The notes under the pieces: generated by a model | What the model was told of the DNA's origin: nothing | Database searches by the model: none | Seen by the model: only the letters and a program-made list of their open reading frames with translations | Made by a program: the position numbers and the translations under genes | Shown: positions 1 to 6,902 of the stretch, piece after piece | How positions within the stretch are numbered: position 1 is the stretch's first letter | Layout: each line of letters starts with the position of its first letter | From: CAZTWC01 sp964617105 [NCBI: uncultured Myxococcia bacterium] | GTDB lineage: Bacteria; CAZTWC01 | Assembly (NCBI GenBank): GCA_964617105.1 | Contig: CAZTWC010000113.1 | Coordinates: 1-10,492 of the forward strand | DNA length: 10,492 nt | Reading direction: 5' to 3'

Positions 1-8
1 TGTCATTC

Positions 9-233
9 TTAAGAAACCAGGGGGTCGAAATTTTTTAGGCGGTTATCATCCATAATAACTTCCACTTTTTTTTCCATATTCTCCAGGGTTAATCCAGCTT
101 TTTGAGCCAATTGCATCCCCTTTTCAAATCGGGCCAGAGAGTCTTCCAGGCAAAGATCTCCATCCTCCATTTCGGTTATAATATCGCTTAACTCTTTAAG
201 TACCTGCTCTATTGTAACTGCTGGTTCATCCAT
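9..233 (-). CDS. xseB: Exodeoxyribonuclease VII small subunit
   Basis: Small subunit of exonuclease VII, the cytoplasmic enzyme that degrades single-stranded DNA into oligonucleotides in repair; many XseB copies bind one catalytic XseA. The 74 residues match the family length and pattern: an N-terminal helix (VLKELSDIITEMEDGDL, residues 11-27), the turn leading into LEDSLARFEKGMQLAQKAG (29-47), then a second long charged helix with AxxKVEVI-like spacing (52-60). These residues are the XseB signature (ELxxIxxxxExGDLxLExSLxxFExGMxL). The ATG at 231-233 has a GGAG Shine-Dalgarno at 244-247, 10 nt upstream. It lies 23 bp downstream of the FapA-like gene on the same strand and is probably cotranscribed with it. 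The partner xseA is not in the window. Identification is from sequence pattern and is secure. Confidence 0.93.
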   Translation of the reverse strand: MDEPAVTIEQVLKELSDIITEMEDGDLCLEDSLARFEKGMQLAQKAGLTLENMEKKVEVIMDDNRLKNFDPLVS

Positions 234-256
234 ATATTAGTATCTCCAATACCGGA

Positions 257-2728
257 TTATTCGGTTTTGATTTTATCATCTTTGTAGTCTCTGAAAAAAA
301 CCGCCGCCTTAATCTCTTCATTAACAATTTTTCTTTTATCATTAAAAACAATAACTACACCTGGATAGCAGACATCGGCTTTAATTTTTGCAGTCAACCC
401 TCGGCTGTAAGTACCTACTATGGCATCTTTTTGCTGTTCAAACTCTGCTTTTTGTTTTAAAAGAATAGATAATTGCTTCAATTTTATAATCATGGTTTTA
501 CGCTTGCCGGCTTCTACGGTAGCCAATTTTTCCAAAGGTCGCTTGAGGAAATCCTCTCCCAAAATTTTCTGTAAATTTATAACCTCCTGGTTAACCAATT
601 TTAACTGATGAGTTACCTCCTTCAGTTGCTTGTCGGCATGGGCATCCAGTTTTATTCCCACTGTTGTTAGGGTTCCTGTATTAGAACCCAAGACCTTACA
701 ATCTATTCCATTGGCTGCGAAAACCTCTCCACCCACAATGGTTCCATGTTTGGAATTAGCGATAACTCTACCTTCACAGGTTACTCTACTGTTGTATATT
801 GAGTCCCCAACCTGGATATTCCCCTTGGCATTAACCTTAGAATTGTTGATAAATTCACTGGCCATGTTTCCCTGGCAACTTATTTCGCTTTTTCCCTTTC
901 CGGTGACTCCGCCTCTGATAGTTACATTGCAATCAGAGATAACGACAGCATTGTCCACTAATTTATTAATGGATATATCCCCTTTTGCTTTTACTGTGAA
1001 ATTGGGCCTTATAGAGCCACCAATGGTAATGCCTCCATTGGCGTCAAGATTCCCTACTTTGAAATCGATATCACCAGCAATATTTATAACGTCAAATACA
1101 TTTAACTGGTTTCCAGCGAGAGAAACAATACCATCAATTGAAGCCACATACAGGTTTTCCCCGGATGTATCGATATTTTGTCCGATGGTCAGTCCTGGAT
1201 CCGGATTCCATCCCGCCTTTAATTGGTTACTCTTTATATCAAAGCCATCGACCGGCTTGATCTCCGGAACTTTTTCCGCTACCACGTCTTCATGGCGGAC
1301 ATTATGGACAAAAGAACGCTCCCTGAAGTCGATTTTTCCATCATCTCCAACTTTGCCAGCGCTCGTTTCCATCTCAATCCGAGGAATATTTTTACTTTTT
1401 TCTCCAGGGATCGGTGGTATTCCTTTGGCCACTATTTTGCTGATCACCAACTCGGTTTTTTCTTTTTTTTGCTTGATGATATCCTTTATCGCTTGATGAT
1501 CAATACCATTGGATATATCCATACTTCTCAGGTTAACGATAATATCGCTTTCACTCTGAGGACCAGTATTTTCCGCAGGAGAAAGCAAGTGTATAACTGC
1601 TTCCATCCGATCGTCCGTTACATCTAACAGTCTAATTATATCAACAGTGGAATGGCTAAGTTGGGCAATGCCATAAATTTTTGAGATAAAAGTATCATCG
1701 ATTTTTTCTACAAATTTTCCTGGATAGATATTATTGACTTTTTGTTTCTGTGGTTTTAACTCTTTTCCAGTAAGATCCCAACCGGAAGAGGAATTTACCA
1801 TCCCAGATTTATCAGCAATAATATCGTTGACAGAAACTAGATTACGACTGATCTTTTCAACTTCCTCATAAGAGGCTTTATTCAGGTTTTTAACCACGTT
1901 TATAACATCGGAAACACTGGTATCGATTTTCCATGAGTATCCCTGGCTGTCGCCAGAAACAGGGGCTTGACCAGCGGCTATGTTAAATATTTTAACTTTC
2001 TTTTCTGCCATCATAAAGCGCAAGGCCGAAATTATTGCTTGTCGATTTACACCTTTTTTTATCTCGTGATAGGCGAGCAATCGATCCATATCTTCTGGAG
2101 ATGGTATCTGTTTTGGGCTTTGAACCGGAAAGGTAACCAGATCTGCTCTCATTTTGTCGCTGCTAATAAGAATAGGAGAGAATATTTTCAGGGAATTGTC
2201 TGTCAGACAGGCAATTCCAGTAATATTCGCGTAAAATTTATTTCCCCTTTTATCAACAGTAAAATCAAAATCAAAACTAACCTTTTTTCCCGACCGGGCA
2301 GGTAATATTTTTCCGAAAATATCGCAGCCATCTTTACCTGGTGTTGGTTCCAGTTCTTCGACAATCTCCTGATTGGTTTTAACCAGGTTTTCACCGTAGG
2401 AAGTCAATTGTTCTAAATTTTGGTTTTTTAAATATTCTTCAGGATCGTTAAGAGATGAATTGAAGTTGCATTTAATCTGGCCATTTTCGCCATGAATTGG
2501 CAGGGTGCCTTGAGATACCACTAAGTTTTTGATCTCTTTTTGATCATTTTGGTATTCATCTACCGCTTTTTTTATGGCTTCGGTGGCGATTCCATAGGTA
2601 ATTTTACGCTGAGTCAGTTGACTTAAAATAAAACTAAACGAGATAATATCTGCGTCTTTATTGGTTATGGCCAGGTAATTGATACTGGCAACCATATTAT
2701 CGGAACTGATGGAAATATCAAATGACAT
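257..2728 (-). CDS. FapA/DUF342 family protein, large three-module form
   Basis: An 823-residue soluble protein of the FapA (DUF342) family. Members are linked to flagellar assembly or surface/polymer functions in several bacteria, but their biochemical role is poorly defined. Three N-terminal modules look related. Each has a G(I/V)xxxAI helix start (YGIATEAI at 45-52, KGVNRQAI at 225-232, NGIDHQAI at 407-414), then a G-x-x-P turn (QGTLPIHGENG 73-83, AGQAPVSGDSQG 252-263, KGIPPIPGEK 435-444). A glycine-rich repeat region with short beta strands follows (about 540-695; strands such as GGITIGGSIRP, GDISINKLV, GNIQVGDSI), typical of the FapA right-handed beta helix. A predicted coiled coil covers about 697-770 and a short C-terminal beta domain ends the protein. 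No signal peptide or membrane segment is seen, so it is probably cytoplasmic. The ATG at 2726-2728 lacks a close Shine-Dalgarno (nearest GGGA is about 13 nt away), so the start is less certain than the family call. xseB follows 23 bp downstream. Confidence 0.88.
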   Translation of the reverse strand: MSFDISISSDNMVASINYLAITNKDADIISFSFILSQLTQRKITYGIATEAIKKAVDEYQNDQKEIKNLVVSQGTLPIHGENGQIKCNFNSSLNDPEEYLKNQNLEQLTSYGENLVKTNQEIVEELEPTPGKDGCDIFGKILPARSGKKVSFDFDFTVDKRGNKFYANITGIACLTDNSLKIFSPILISSDKMRADLVTFPVQSPKQIPSPEDMDRLLAYHEIKKGVNRQAIISALRFMMAEKKVKIFNIAAGQAPVSGDSQGYSWKIDTSVSDVINVVKNLNKASYEEVEKISRNLVSVNDIIADKSGMVNSSSGWDLTGKELKPQKQKVNNIYPGKFVEKIDDTFISKIYGIAQLSHSTVDIIRLLDVTDDRMEAVIHLLSPAENTGPQSESDIIVNLRSMDISNGIDHQAIKDIIKQKKEKTELVISKIVAKGIPPIPGEKSKNIPRIEMETSAGKVGDDGKIDFRERSFVHNVRHEDVVAEKVPEIKPVDGFDIKSNQLKAGWNPDPGLTIGQNIDTSGENLYVASIDGIVSLAGNQLNVFDVINIAGDIDFKVGNLDANGGITIGGSIRPNFTVKAKGDISINKLVDNAVVISDCNVTIRGGVTGKGKSEISCQGNMASEFINNSKVNAKGNIQVGDSIYNSRVTCEGRVIANSKHGTIVGGEVFAANGIDCKVLGSNTGTLTTVGIKLDAHADKQLKEVTHQLKLVNQEVINLQKILGEDFLKRPLEKLATVEAGKRKTMIIKLKQLSILLKQKAEFEQQKDAIVGTYSRGLTAKIKADVCYPGVVIVFNDKRKIVNEEIKAAVFFRDYKDDKIKTE

Positions 2729-2765
2729 CAGATAAATTTATCCCAGTTAATAATAGAATTTTATA

Positions 2766-2793
2766 ATTATAACATAGAAGAAGATATACGCAA
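2766..2793 (-). promoter_or_regulatory. Candidate sigma70 promoter of the FapA-like gene/xseB unit
   Basis: On the minus strand a perfect TATAAT (2766-2771) lies 16 bp from TTGCGT (2788-2793), a weak -35. Transcription would begin near 2758, giving a leader of about 30 nt before the ATG at 2728. The tandem ATTTCGACATG repeats start 5 bp behind the -35 box, where an activator or repressor could bind. Assigned by eye only. Confidence 0.45.
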
Positions 2794-2797
2794 TAGA

Positions 2798-2834
2798 ATT
2801 TCGACATGAGCATTTCGACATGTGGCAAATTTCG
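2798..2834. repeat. Tandem 11-bp repeat (ATTTCGACATG) with a third half copy
   Basis: ATTTCGACATG occurs at 2798-2808 and again, unchanged, at 2812-2822 (14-bp period). The first six bases recur at 2829-2834. The array sits directly behind the candidate -35 of the FapA-like gene. It could be a pair of regulator sites, or the edge of the repetitive element that follows it. Presence of the repeats is direct; the function is inferred. Confidence 0.6.
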
Positions 2835-2847
2835 TTCACGAGGTCAA

Positions 2848-2865
2848 CCCGGGTCCCCCCCCGGG
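2848..2865. repeat. GC-rich CCCGGG hairpin with C8 run
   Basis: CCCGGG at 2848-2853 and CCCGGG at 2860-2865 flank a 6-nt loop (TCCCCC). Because the hexamer is self-complementary, the two copies can pair into a 6-bp all-GC stem. A run of eight C (2855-2862) spans loop and arm. Immediately after it, TCC-TTCG-GGA (2870-2879) can form a small cUUCGg tetraloop hairpin. No T tract follows on either strand, so it is not a normal intrinsic terminator; it looks more like the structured core of a REP-type extragenic repeat. Confidence 0.55.
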
Positions 2866-2885
2866 CACTTCCTTCGGGATAATGA

Positions 2886-2947
2886 GGGCAAATTAGGGGG
2901 TAAAATTAGGGGTTAATGGGAAGGGGGTGAGAGATGGGACAAACGGG
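2886..2947 (+). repeat. G-run cluster with duplicated AAATTAGGGG; possible G-quadruplex
   Basis: Seven runs of three to five G lie on the plus strand (2886-2888, 2896-2900, 2909-2912, 2918-2920, 2923-2927, 2936-2938, 2945-2947). The decamer AAATTAGGGG is repeated at 2890-2899 and 2903-2912. Most spacers are 2-8 nt, so a four-stranded structure is possible, although every set of four runs includes at least one 8-nt loop, just beyond the usual limit. Together with the adjacent hairpin it makes a block of composition unlike the AT-rich flanks. Whether it belongs to a dispersed repeat family cannot be told from one copy. Confidence 0.45.
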
Positions 2948-3096
2948 ACGACAGGTGAACTGGGCACCTACGGCCTTCCAGAATTCGCGGATCATGCCAA
3001 TATTTTAGGTCAAATTGCCATTCAGTAATTTTTACACCAACCGACAGCGAAATTTCATTTGCATAATCCTCGCTTTAATGACAAAATATTTTCGAT

Positions 3097-3201
3097 ATGT
3101 GGTTTGAATTTCCTATCCCTATCCTGGGACAAATCTATGATAGAGATACGATCGAAAAAACCAAACCAGAACCAGAATGGCTTGGAATAGGAGGAAAATA
3201 G
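3097..3201 (+). CDS. Possible 34-residue small protein overlapping the lipoprotein start
   Basis: An ATG frame at 3097 encodes 34 residues and stops with TAG at 3199-3201. The last base of this stop is the first base of the lipoprotein GTG (TAGTG), an arrangement typical of translationally coupled genes. The peptide has an ordinary soluble composition: an N-terminal aromatic/proline stretch (MWFEFPIPILGQIY), a charged middle (DRDTIEKTK) and PEPEWLGIGGK at the end. I do not recognise it. No Shine-Dalgarno precedes the ATG. The frame is closed by TGA at 3079-3081, so it cannot extend much further upstream. It could equally be chance or the tail of a decayed gene. Confidence 0.3.
   Translation: MWFEFPIPILGQIYDRDTIEKTKPEPEWLGIGGK
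3189..3194 (+). promoter_or_regulatory. Ribosome binding site that sets the lipoprotein start
   Basis: AGGAGG, a perfect Shine-Dalgarno, lies 6 nt before GTG at 3201. The in-frame ATG at 3177 has no such site and would put the Shine-Dalgarno inside the gene, so GTG is the preferred start. Confidence 0.75.
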
Positions 3202-3446
3202 TGAAAATTTTATTTAAAGCAGTCATCCTTATTATGCTGGTGGTCATGCCGGTAATAAATGGATGCAGTACAACCGGTATGTGCACAATATTTTGTAAAC
3301 AACCAACTTCTCAAGGTTATGTAAATCATAAGTATGGTCCATATCATGACATGACGAATGAAGCGTGTATAGATGAGAGAAAAAAGGTTCAGGAAGAGGT
3401 CAAAAGTTGGAAATCGGTCTGCAGACATGAATGGGAACCGTACTGA
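3201..3446 (+). CDS. Small cysteine-rich lipoprotein, unknown function
   Basis: An 81-residue secreted protein starting at GTG 3201. The N-terminus is a classic type II signal peptide: a charged start (MKILFK), a hydrophobic core (AVILIMLVVM, 7-16) and a lipobox-like I-N-G-C ending at Cys22, which would be lipidated after signal peptidase II cleavage. Asn at -2 is unusual for a lipobox. Ser at +2 would suggest outer-membrane sorting in a Gram-negative cell. The mature part is only 60 residues and carries four further cysteines (28, 32, 56, 74), enough for two disulfides, plus a charged helix (DERKKVQEEVKSW, 58-70). An ATG start at 3177 would add eight residues but is disfavoured by the Shine-Dalgarno position. 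I do not recognise the family. The stop is followed in frame by an apparent ATPase remnant. Secretion is well supported; function is unknown. Confidence 0.72.
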   Translation: MKILFKAVILIMLVVMPVINGCSTTGMCTIFCKQPTSQGYVNHKYGPYHDMTNEACIDERKKVQEEVKSWKSVCRHEWEPY

Positions 3447-3665
3447 GTTTTTCTGTTGTCTAAAATAACGCACCGAATTGAATATGGTACCTATTTTTCC
3501 ATCCTGGAACTGATCAGCCGCGGAAAAACCAGTCGCATTGAAATTGAATCCATTATTGAGAGGAATATTGGTGGTTACCTGGCCAGACTCTCATGGAATA
3601 TTTATCCAACCAAACTTCCAAATGTTTGCAATAAGCTTGGGTTTGAATTGGGGGGTGCATCCTGA
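3447..3665 (+). pseudogene. Remnant resembling a DUF234-type (archaeal-style) ATPase fragment
   Basis: The frame runs on open from the lipoprotein TGA to 3665. From a TTG at 3456 it reads about 69 residues without a Shine-Dalgarno. Its first half (YFSILELISRGKTSRIEIES followed by IIERNIGGYLARL) resembles, from memory, the winged-helix segment after the ATPase core of PF01637/DUF234 proteins, which typically read YfSILxaIaxGkTxxsEI...GGYLxRLe. After LARL the resemblance ends and the sequence no longer looks like the family, as if a frameshift or deletion follows. Intact members are about 450 residues with a P-loop, which is absent here. The fragment ends 6 bp before the convergent nuoN stop. 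A decayed fragment is the likeliest reading; a short DNA-binding protein is less likely. Confidence 0.42.
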
Positions 3666-3671
3666 TTTTCT

Positions 3672-5201
3672 TTATAAGTTCAAGAGAACCTGAATAGACT
3701 CTTTGGCCAAAGCCAGATATTTATCGGGAAAAATACCCATCTGGATGACCAAAATTACGGCGATTAAAATACCGCAGTAAAGAGGTGGGGATTTGAGAGG
3801 ATTTAGATTTTCAGTGGATTCTTCTTTCATAAACATGGCCACAATGACCCGTAAATAGTAAATAACACTAAATAAACTATTGATAACCGCGATTATCACC
3901 AGTAGATACATCCAGGGATTTATATGACCGGCATCTATTGCTTGCGAGAAAAGGAAAAACTTGGCGAAAAATCCGTTAAACGGAGGTATACCAGCCATTG
4001 CAAACATAAATACGGCCATAGCCACCGAAATAAGTGGATATTTGAAGCCAACACCGTTAAGATTATCCCGATCTACCTGACCCTCTTGACGTTCAAAAAA
4101 GATAATAATGCCAAAAGCGCCCAGACTCATTATTGTGTAGGCCATCAGGTAAAATCCAACTGCATCGGCAGTTTTGTTGCCCATTAAAAAGATAGTTATG
4201 ACTCCAATCAACAGGTAACCTGCATGGGCGATACTGGAGAAGGCCAGCATCCTTTTTAAATTGGTTTGAATTATGGCCATCAGGTTGCCTATGGTCATGG
4301 TTAATACTGAGAGAACACAGAGAATAAAGAAAAAACTGGTTGAACCGTTTTGACTAATTCCATTAAAAAAAGTTTGACCAAAAATCCTTATCAGGGCGGC
4401 AAAAGCAGCGGCTTTTACTCCAACCGCCATAAAAGCGGTAATTGGGGTAGGTGCTCCCTGGTAAACATCAGGTGTCCACATATGAAAGGGGACCGAAGCA
4501 ATTTTAAAGCAAAATCCTGACAAGAGTAAGATCATGCCGGCAAATCTAAGAGGATTAGAGGTTAAAAAGTGGAAACTATCTCCAGAAAATTGGGCAATTT
4601 CTGCTGAAATATGCTGAGATATCTCTACCAGGTTAGTGGTTCCCATACCTCCGTAGATAAGGGCAATACCATATAACATAATGGCAGAGGAAAAGGCTCC
4701 CAAAAGATAATATTTGAGGGCGGCTTCGGCTCCGGCTCTATTTCTACGGGCAAATCCCACCAGTACATAAATTGATATGGACATGATCTCCAGGCTGATA
4801 AAAAAGAGAATCAGATCCTGGCTCATTACCATCAGTTGCATACCCAAAGTAGCAAAAAGTAAAAGGGCAAAAAATTCACCATGACCCATTTTGTGGATAT
4901 GGGCATATTCTATGGAGATTAAAGTGGTAATCGCCGCTCCCACGATAAATATGGCCCAAAAGAATAGAGAATACTTATCCGCAATAGCCATCCCTCCAAA
5001 TATACTGGCCTTTACCGGTTCACTCCATAAGTAGTAAACAGTAAAGAATGCTATAGTCAGCCCTATCAGTCCAAAATAGGCAAGGTAGTCCTTGCGGTCT
5101 GAATTGGAGAATGCCTGGGCCAGTAGGATAACCAGTGCTGTGCAAAATAGAATGATCACAGGTGAAAGGTTAACAAATATGTCTGAAGTTATTTGTGGCA
5201 T
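3672..5201 (-). CDS. nuoN: NADH-quinone oxidoreductase subunit N
   Basis: Antiporter-like membrane subunit of respiratory complex I, translocating protons across the inner membrane as quinone is reduced. At 509 residues and about 14 hydrophobic segments it has the expected size. Key residues are in place: Glu138 in the TM5 segment (FFISLEIMSISIYVLVGF), Lys233 in TM7 before the family motif FHMWTPDVYQGAPTP (239-253), Lys263 in TM8, and Lys414 in the TM12 stretch GFFAKFFLF. The VYQGAPTP motif and Lys, rather than Glu, in TM12 separate NuoN from NuoM. The ATG at 5199-5201 has GGAG at 5210-5213, 8 nt away. It is the last gene of the nuoJKLMN operon, 26 bp after nuoM. I see no hairpin-plus-T-tract terminator after it; it converges with the ATPase remnant only 6 bp away. 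Confidence 0.97.
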   Translation of the reverse strand: MPQITSDIFVNLSPVIILFCTALVILLAQAFSNSDRKDYLAYFGLIGLTIAFFTVYYLWSEPVKASIFGGMAIADKYSLFFWAIFIVGAAITTLISIEYAHIHKMGHGEFFALLLFATLGMQLMVMSQDLILFFISLEIMSISIYVLVGFARRNRAGAEAALKYYLLGAFSSAIMLYGIALIYGGMGTTNLVEISQHISAEIAQFSGDSFHFLTSNPLRFAGMILLLSGFCFKIASVPFHMWTPDVYQGAPTPITAFMAVGVKAAAFAALIRIFGQTFFNGISQNGSTSFFFILCVLSVLTMTIGNLMAIIQTNLKRMLAFSSIAHAGYLLIGVITIFLMGNKTADAVGFYLMAYTIMSLGAFGIIIFFERQEGQVDRDNLNGVGFKYPLISVAMAVFMFAMAGIPPFNGFFAKFFLFSQAIDAGHINPWMYLLVIIAVINSLFSVIYYLRVIVAMFMKEESTENLNPLKSPPLYCGILIAVILVIQMGIFPDKYLALAKESIQVLLNL

Positions 5202-5227
5202 TTTTGCAACTCCGGGTTATAGATAGC

Positions 5228-6886
5228 CTATCTTTTTATTTGAAATGTAGTATTTTTTAGTCTTTTTATATGAGGTCTAAGCAATTCATTGCCTTTATAC
5301 ACCTTGAGAGGAAACACTTTTTTATGGAGGTTAGTATCCTGCATAATAATCCTCTTTTGGGCGAATTTTTGATTAAAACTGCTTATAAAATGATCAACCG
5401 ACTTATCCATGCGACTTAGAAAAAAGTTTGGAAAAAGTCCAATTGTAAATACCATAACTACCAGCGGTATAAAAATTACCAACTCTCTAAAGTTGACATC
5501 CTTAATCGTTTTGTTGACTTCATGAGTGATGGGGCCAAACATAACCCTTCTATACATCCAGAGCATGTATACTGCCGCGAAAATTACACCTGAAGCGGCA
5601 ATAATAGCATATATTCTAGAGTGTGCTTGTTCCATACCAAAGGAGTGGGAGGTAAAAGTGCCTAATAACACCAAAAACTCTCCGATGAAGCCATTGGTTC
5701 CCGGCAATCCAATGGAAGACAAGGTGAAAATCATAAATAATGCAGCAAAGATGGGGATTTGCTTGGCTAACCCACCAAAATCTTTTATCATTCTGGTGTG
5801 ACGTCTCTCATAGATAACACCTACAATCAAAAAGAGAGCACCTGTAGAGATACCATGGTTTATCATTTGCAAAATACTACCCTGGATACCTTGAGTGTTT
5901 AGGGCCATCATACCCAACATGCAAAAGCCCAGATGGGACACACTGGAATAGGCAATTAGTTTTTTCATATCTGGCTGAACCATAGCAACCAGAGCTCCAT
6001 ATATTATACCAATCAGCGCTATCACTCCAATTAGAGGGGCAAAGGCCAAAGTTGCCGAAGGAAAGAGAGGCATGGCAAATCTTAAAAAGCCGTAGGTCCC
6101 CATTTTCAACAAAACTGCAGCCAAGATAACGCTACCGCCGGTTGGTGCTTCAACATGGGCAAGTGGCAACCAGGTGTGGAACGGAAACATTGGCACTTTA
6201 ATGGCAAAGGCCAGGCCAAAAGCCAAAAACAACCATAACTGAATGCTATGGGGCAAATTCATCTGGTAGAGTTTTAACAGATTGAAGGTGTGTTGTCCGG
6301 TAGTTGGGTCAGTATAGCTGAAATAGATATAAAGAATAGCCACCAGCATCAATAGACTACCCACCATCGTGTATATAAAGAAAACAATGGCGGCATGGAT
6401 CTTTTTAGTACCGCCCCATACTCCGATGATAAAATACATGGGGATTAGCATAAATTCCCAGAATATGTAAAACAGGAAAAGATCCAGCGAAACCAGGGCG
6501 CCGATCATGCCGGCTTCTAGTAATAACATACAGATGATATACTCTTTCATGCGGTCTGAAATCGAAGAGAAAGCATTAAGAATCACCAAAGGGGTCAGAA
6601 AAGTGGTAAGTAGAACAATGAAAAGCGAAATTCCATCTATACCTACGTGATAACTAATATTTAGGCTGGTTATCCAGATGGTGTTCTGCACGAACTGAAA
6701 ACCGCCTTCAGTAGAATCAAAACTGGTGAGTAATTTTAGTGAGAACAAAAAAATCACCAGAGAGATTACCAAACCAGCATATTTAATGAAATTTTTCTCC
6801 GCAGCCGGAAAGACGGTGAGAAGCAAAGCGCCTAGTACGGGGAGAAAGATTATAAAGGAAATAATATTTGAATCTAGCCAACTCAT
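5228..6886 (-). CDS. nuoM: NADH-quinone oxidoreductase subunit M
   Basis: Second antiporter-like proton-pumping subunit of complex I. The residues central to transport are present: Glu144 (FWEFMLIPMYFIIGVWGG region), Lys230 in TM7 before PMFPFHTWLPLAHVEAPTGG (232-251), Lys261 in TM8, and Glu403 in TM12 (GTNGFIGEFLVL). The motif HVEAPTGGS and the TM12 Glu identify it as NuoM rather than L or N. The protein has 552 residues, about 40 more than the 509 of the E. coli protein; the excess is a basic hydrophilic tail from about residue 511 (KRIIMQDTNLHKK onward) beyond the last membrane segment. It starts at ATG 6884-6886 with only a weak GAGA-type ribosome site, 16 bp after nuoL, so translation may be coupled. 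Confidence 0.97.
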   Translation of the reverse strand: MSWLDSNIISFIIFLPVLGALLLTVFPAAEKNFIKYAGLVISLVIFLFSLKLLTSFDSTEGGFQFVQNTIWITSLNISYHVGIDGISLFIVLLTTFLTPLVILNAFSSISDRMKEYIICMLLLEAGMIGALVSLDLFLFYIFWEFMLIPMYFIIGVWGGTKKIHAAIVFFIYTMVGSLLMLVAILYIYFSYTDPTTGQHTFNLLKLYQMNLPHSIQLWLFLAFGLAFAIKVPMFPFHTWLPLAHVEAPTGGSVILAAVLLKMGTYGFLRFAMPLFPSATLAFAPLIGVIALIGIIYGALVAMVQPDMKKLIAYSSVSHLGFCMLGMMALNTQGIQGSILQMINHGISTGALFLIVGVIYERRHTRMIKDFGGLAKQIPIFAALFMIFTLSSIGLPGTNGFIGEFLVLLGTFTSHSFGMEQAHSRIYAIIAASGVIFAAVYMLWMYRRVMFGPITHEVNKTIKDVNFRELVIFIPLVVMVFTIGLFPNFFLSRMDKSVDHFISSFNQKFAQKRIIMQDTNLHKKVFPLKVYKGNELLRPHIKRLKNTTFQIKR

Positions 6887-6902
6887 AATTCTCTTTCTAT
6901 TT

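Larger units (their letters stand above)
2729..3096. other. Intergenic stretch without a convincing gene
   Basis: This stretch holds the FapA promoter, the tandem repeats, the GC hairpin and the G-run cluster described separately. After that comes a 5-bp inverted repeat (AGGTG 2953-2957, CACCT 2965-2969) and plain AT-rich sequence to 3096. Reading frames are short: a 24-codon plus-strand frame at 2934-3008, preceded by a G-run that only resembles a Shine-Dalgarno, and a similar short minus-strand frame. Neither looks like protein sequence, so neither is called. Confidence 0.6.

Noticed and set aside
630-1496. A 288-codon plus-strand frame opposite the FapA-like gene, and a second one at 1223-1627
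   Set aside because: Both lie wholly inside a well-supported gene on the other strand; their translations are Pro/Leu/Ser/Phe-rich without domain pattern and no ribosome site precedes them. They are antisense shadows.
2934-3008. A 24-codon plus-strand frame with a G-run upstream resembling a Shine-Dalgarno
   Set aside because: The G-run belongs to the repeat-like block, and the peptide is short and without recognisable character; chance is the simpler reading.
3177-3200. ATG at 3177 as the lipoprotein start
   Set aside because: It has no ribosome site, and the perfect AGGAGG at 3189-3194 would fall inside the gene; GTG 3201 is 6 nt from that site and gives a more typical signal peptide.
3611-3628. 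CAAAC/GTTTG inverted repeat downstream of nuoN as a terminator
   Set aside because: The 5-bp AT-rich stem with an 8-nt loop and no T tract on the minus strand is too weak for an intrinsic terminator.
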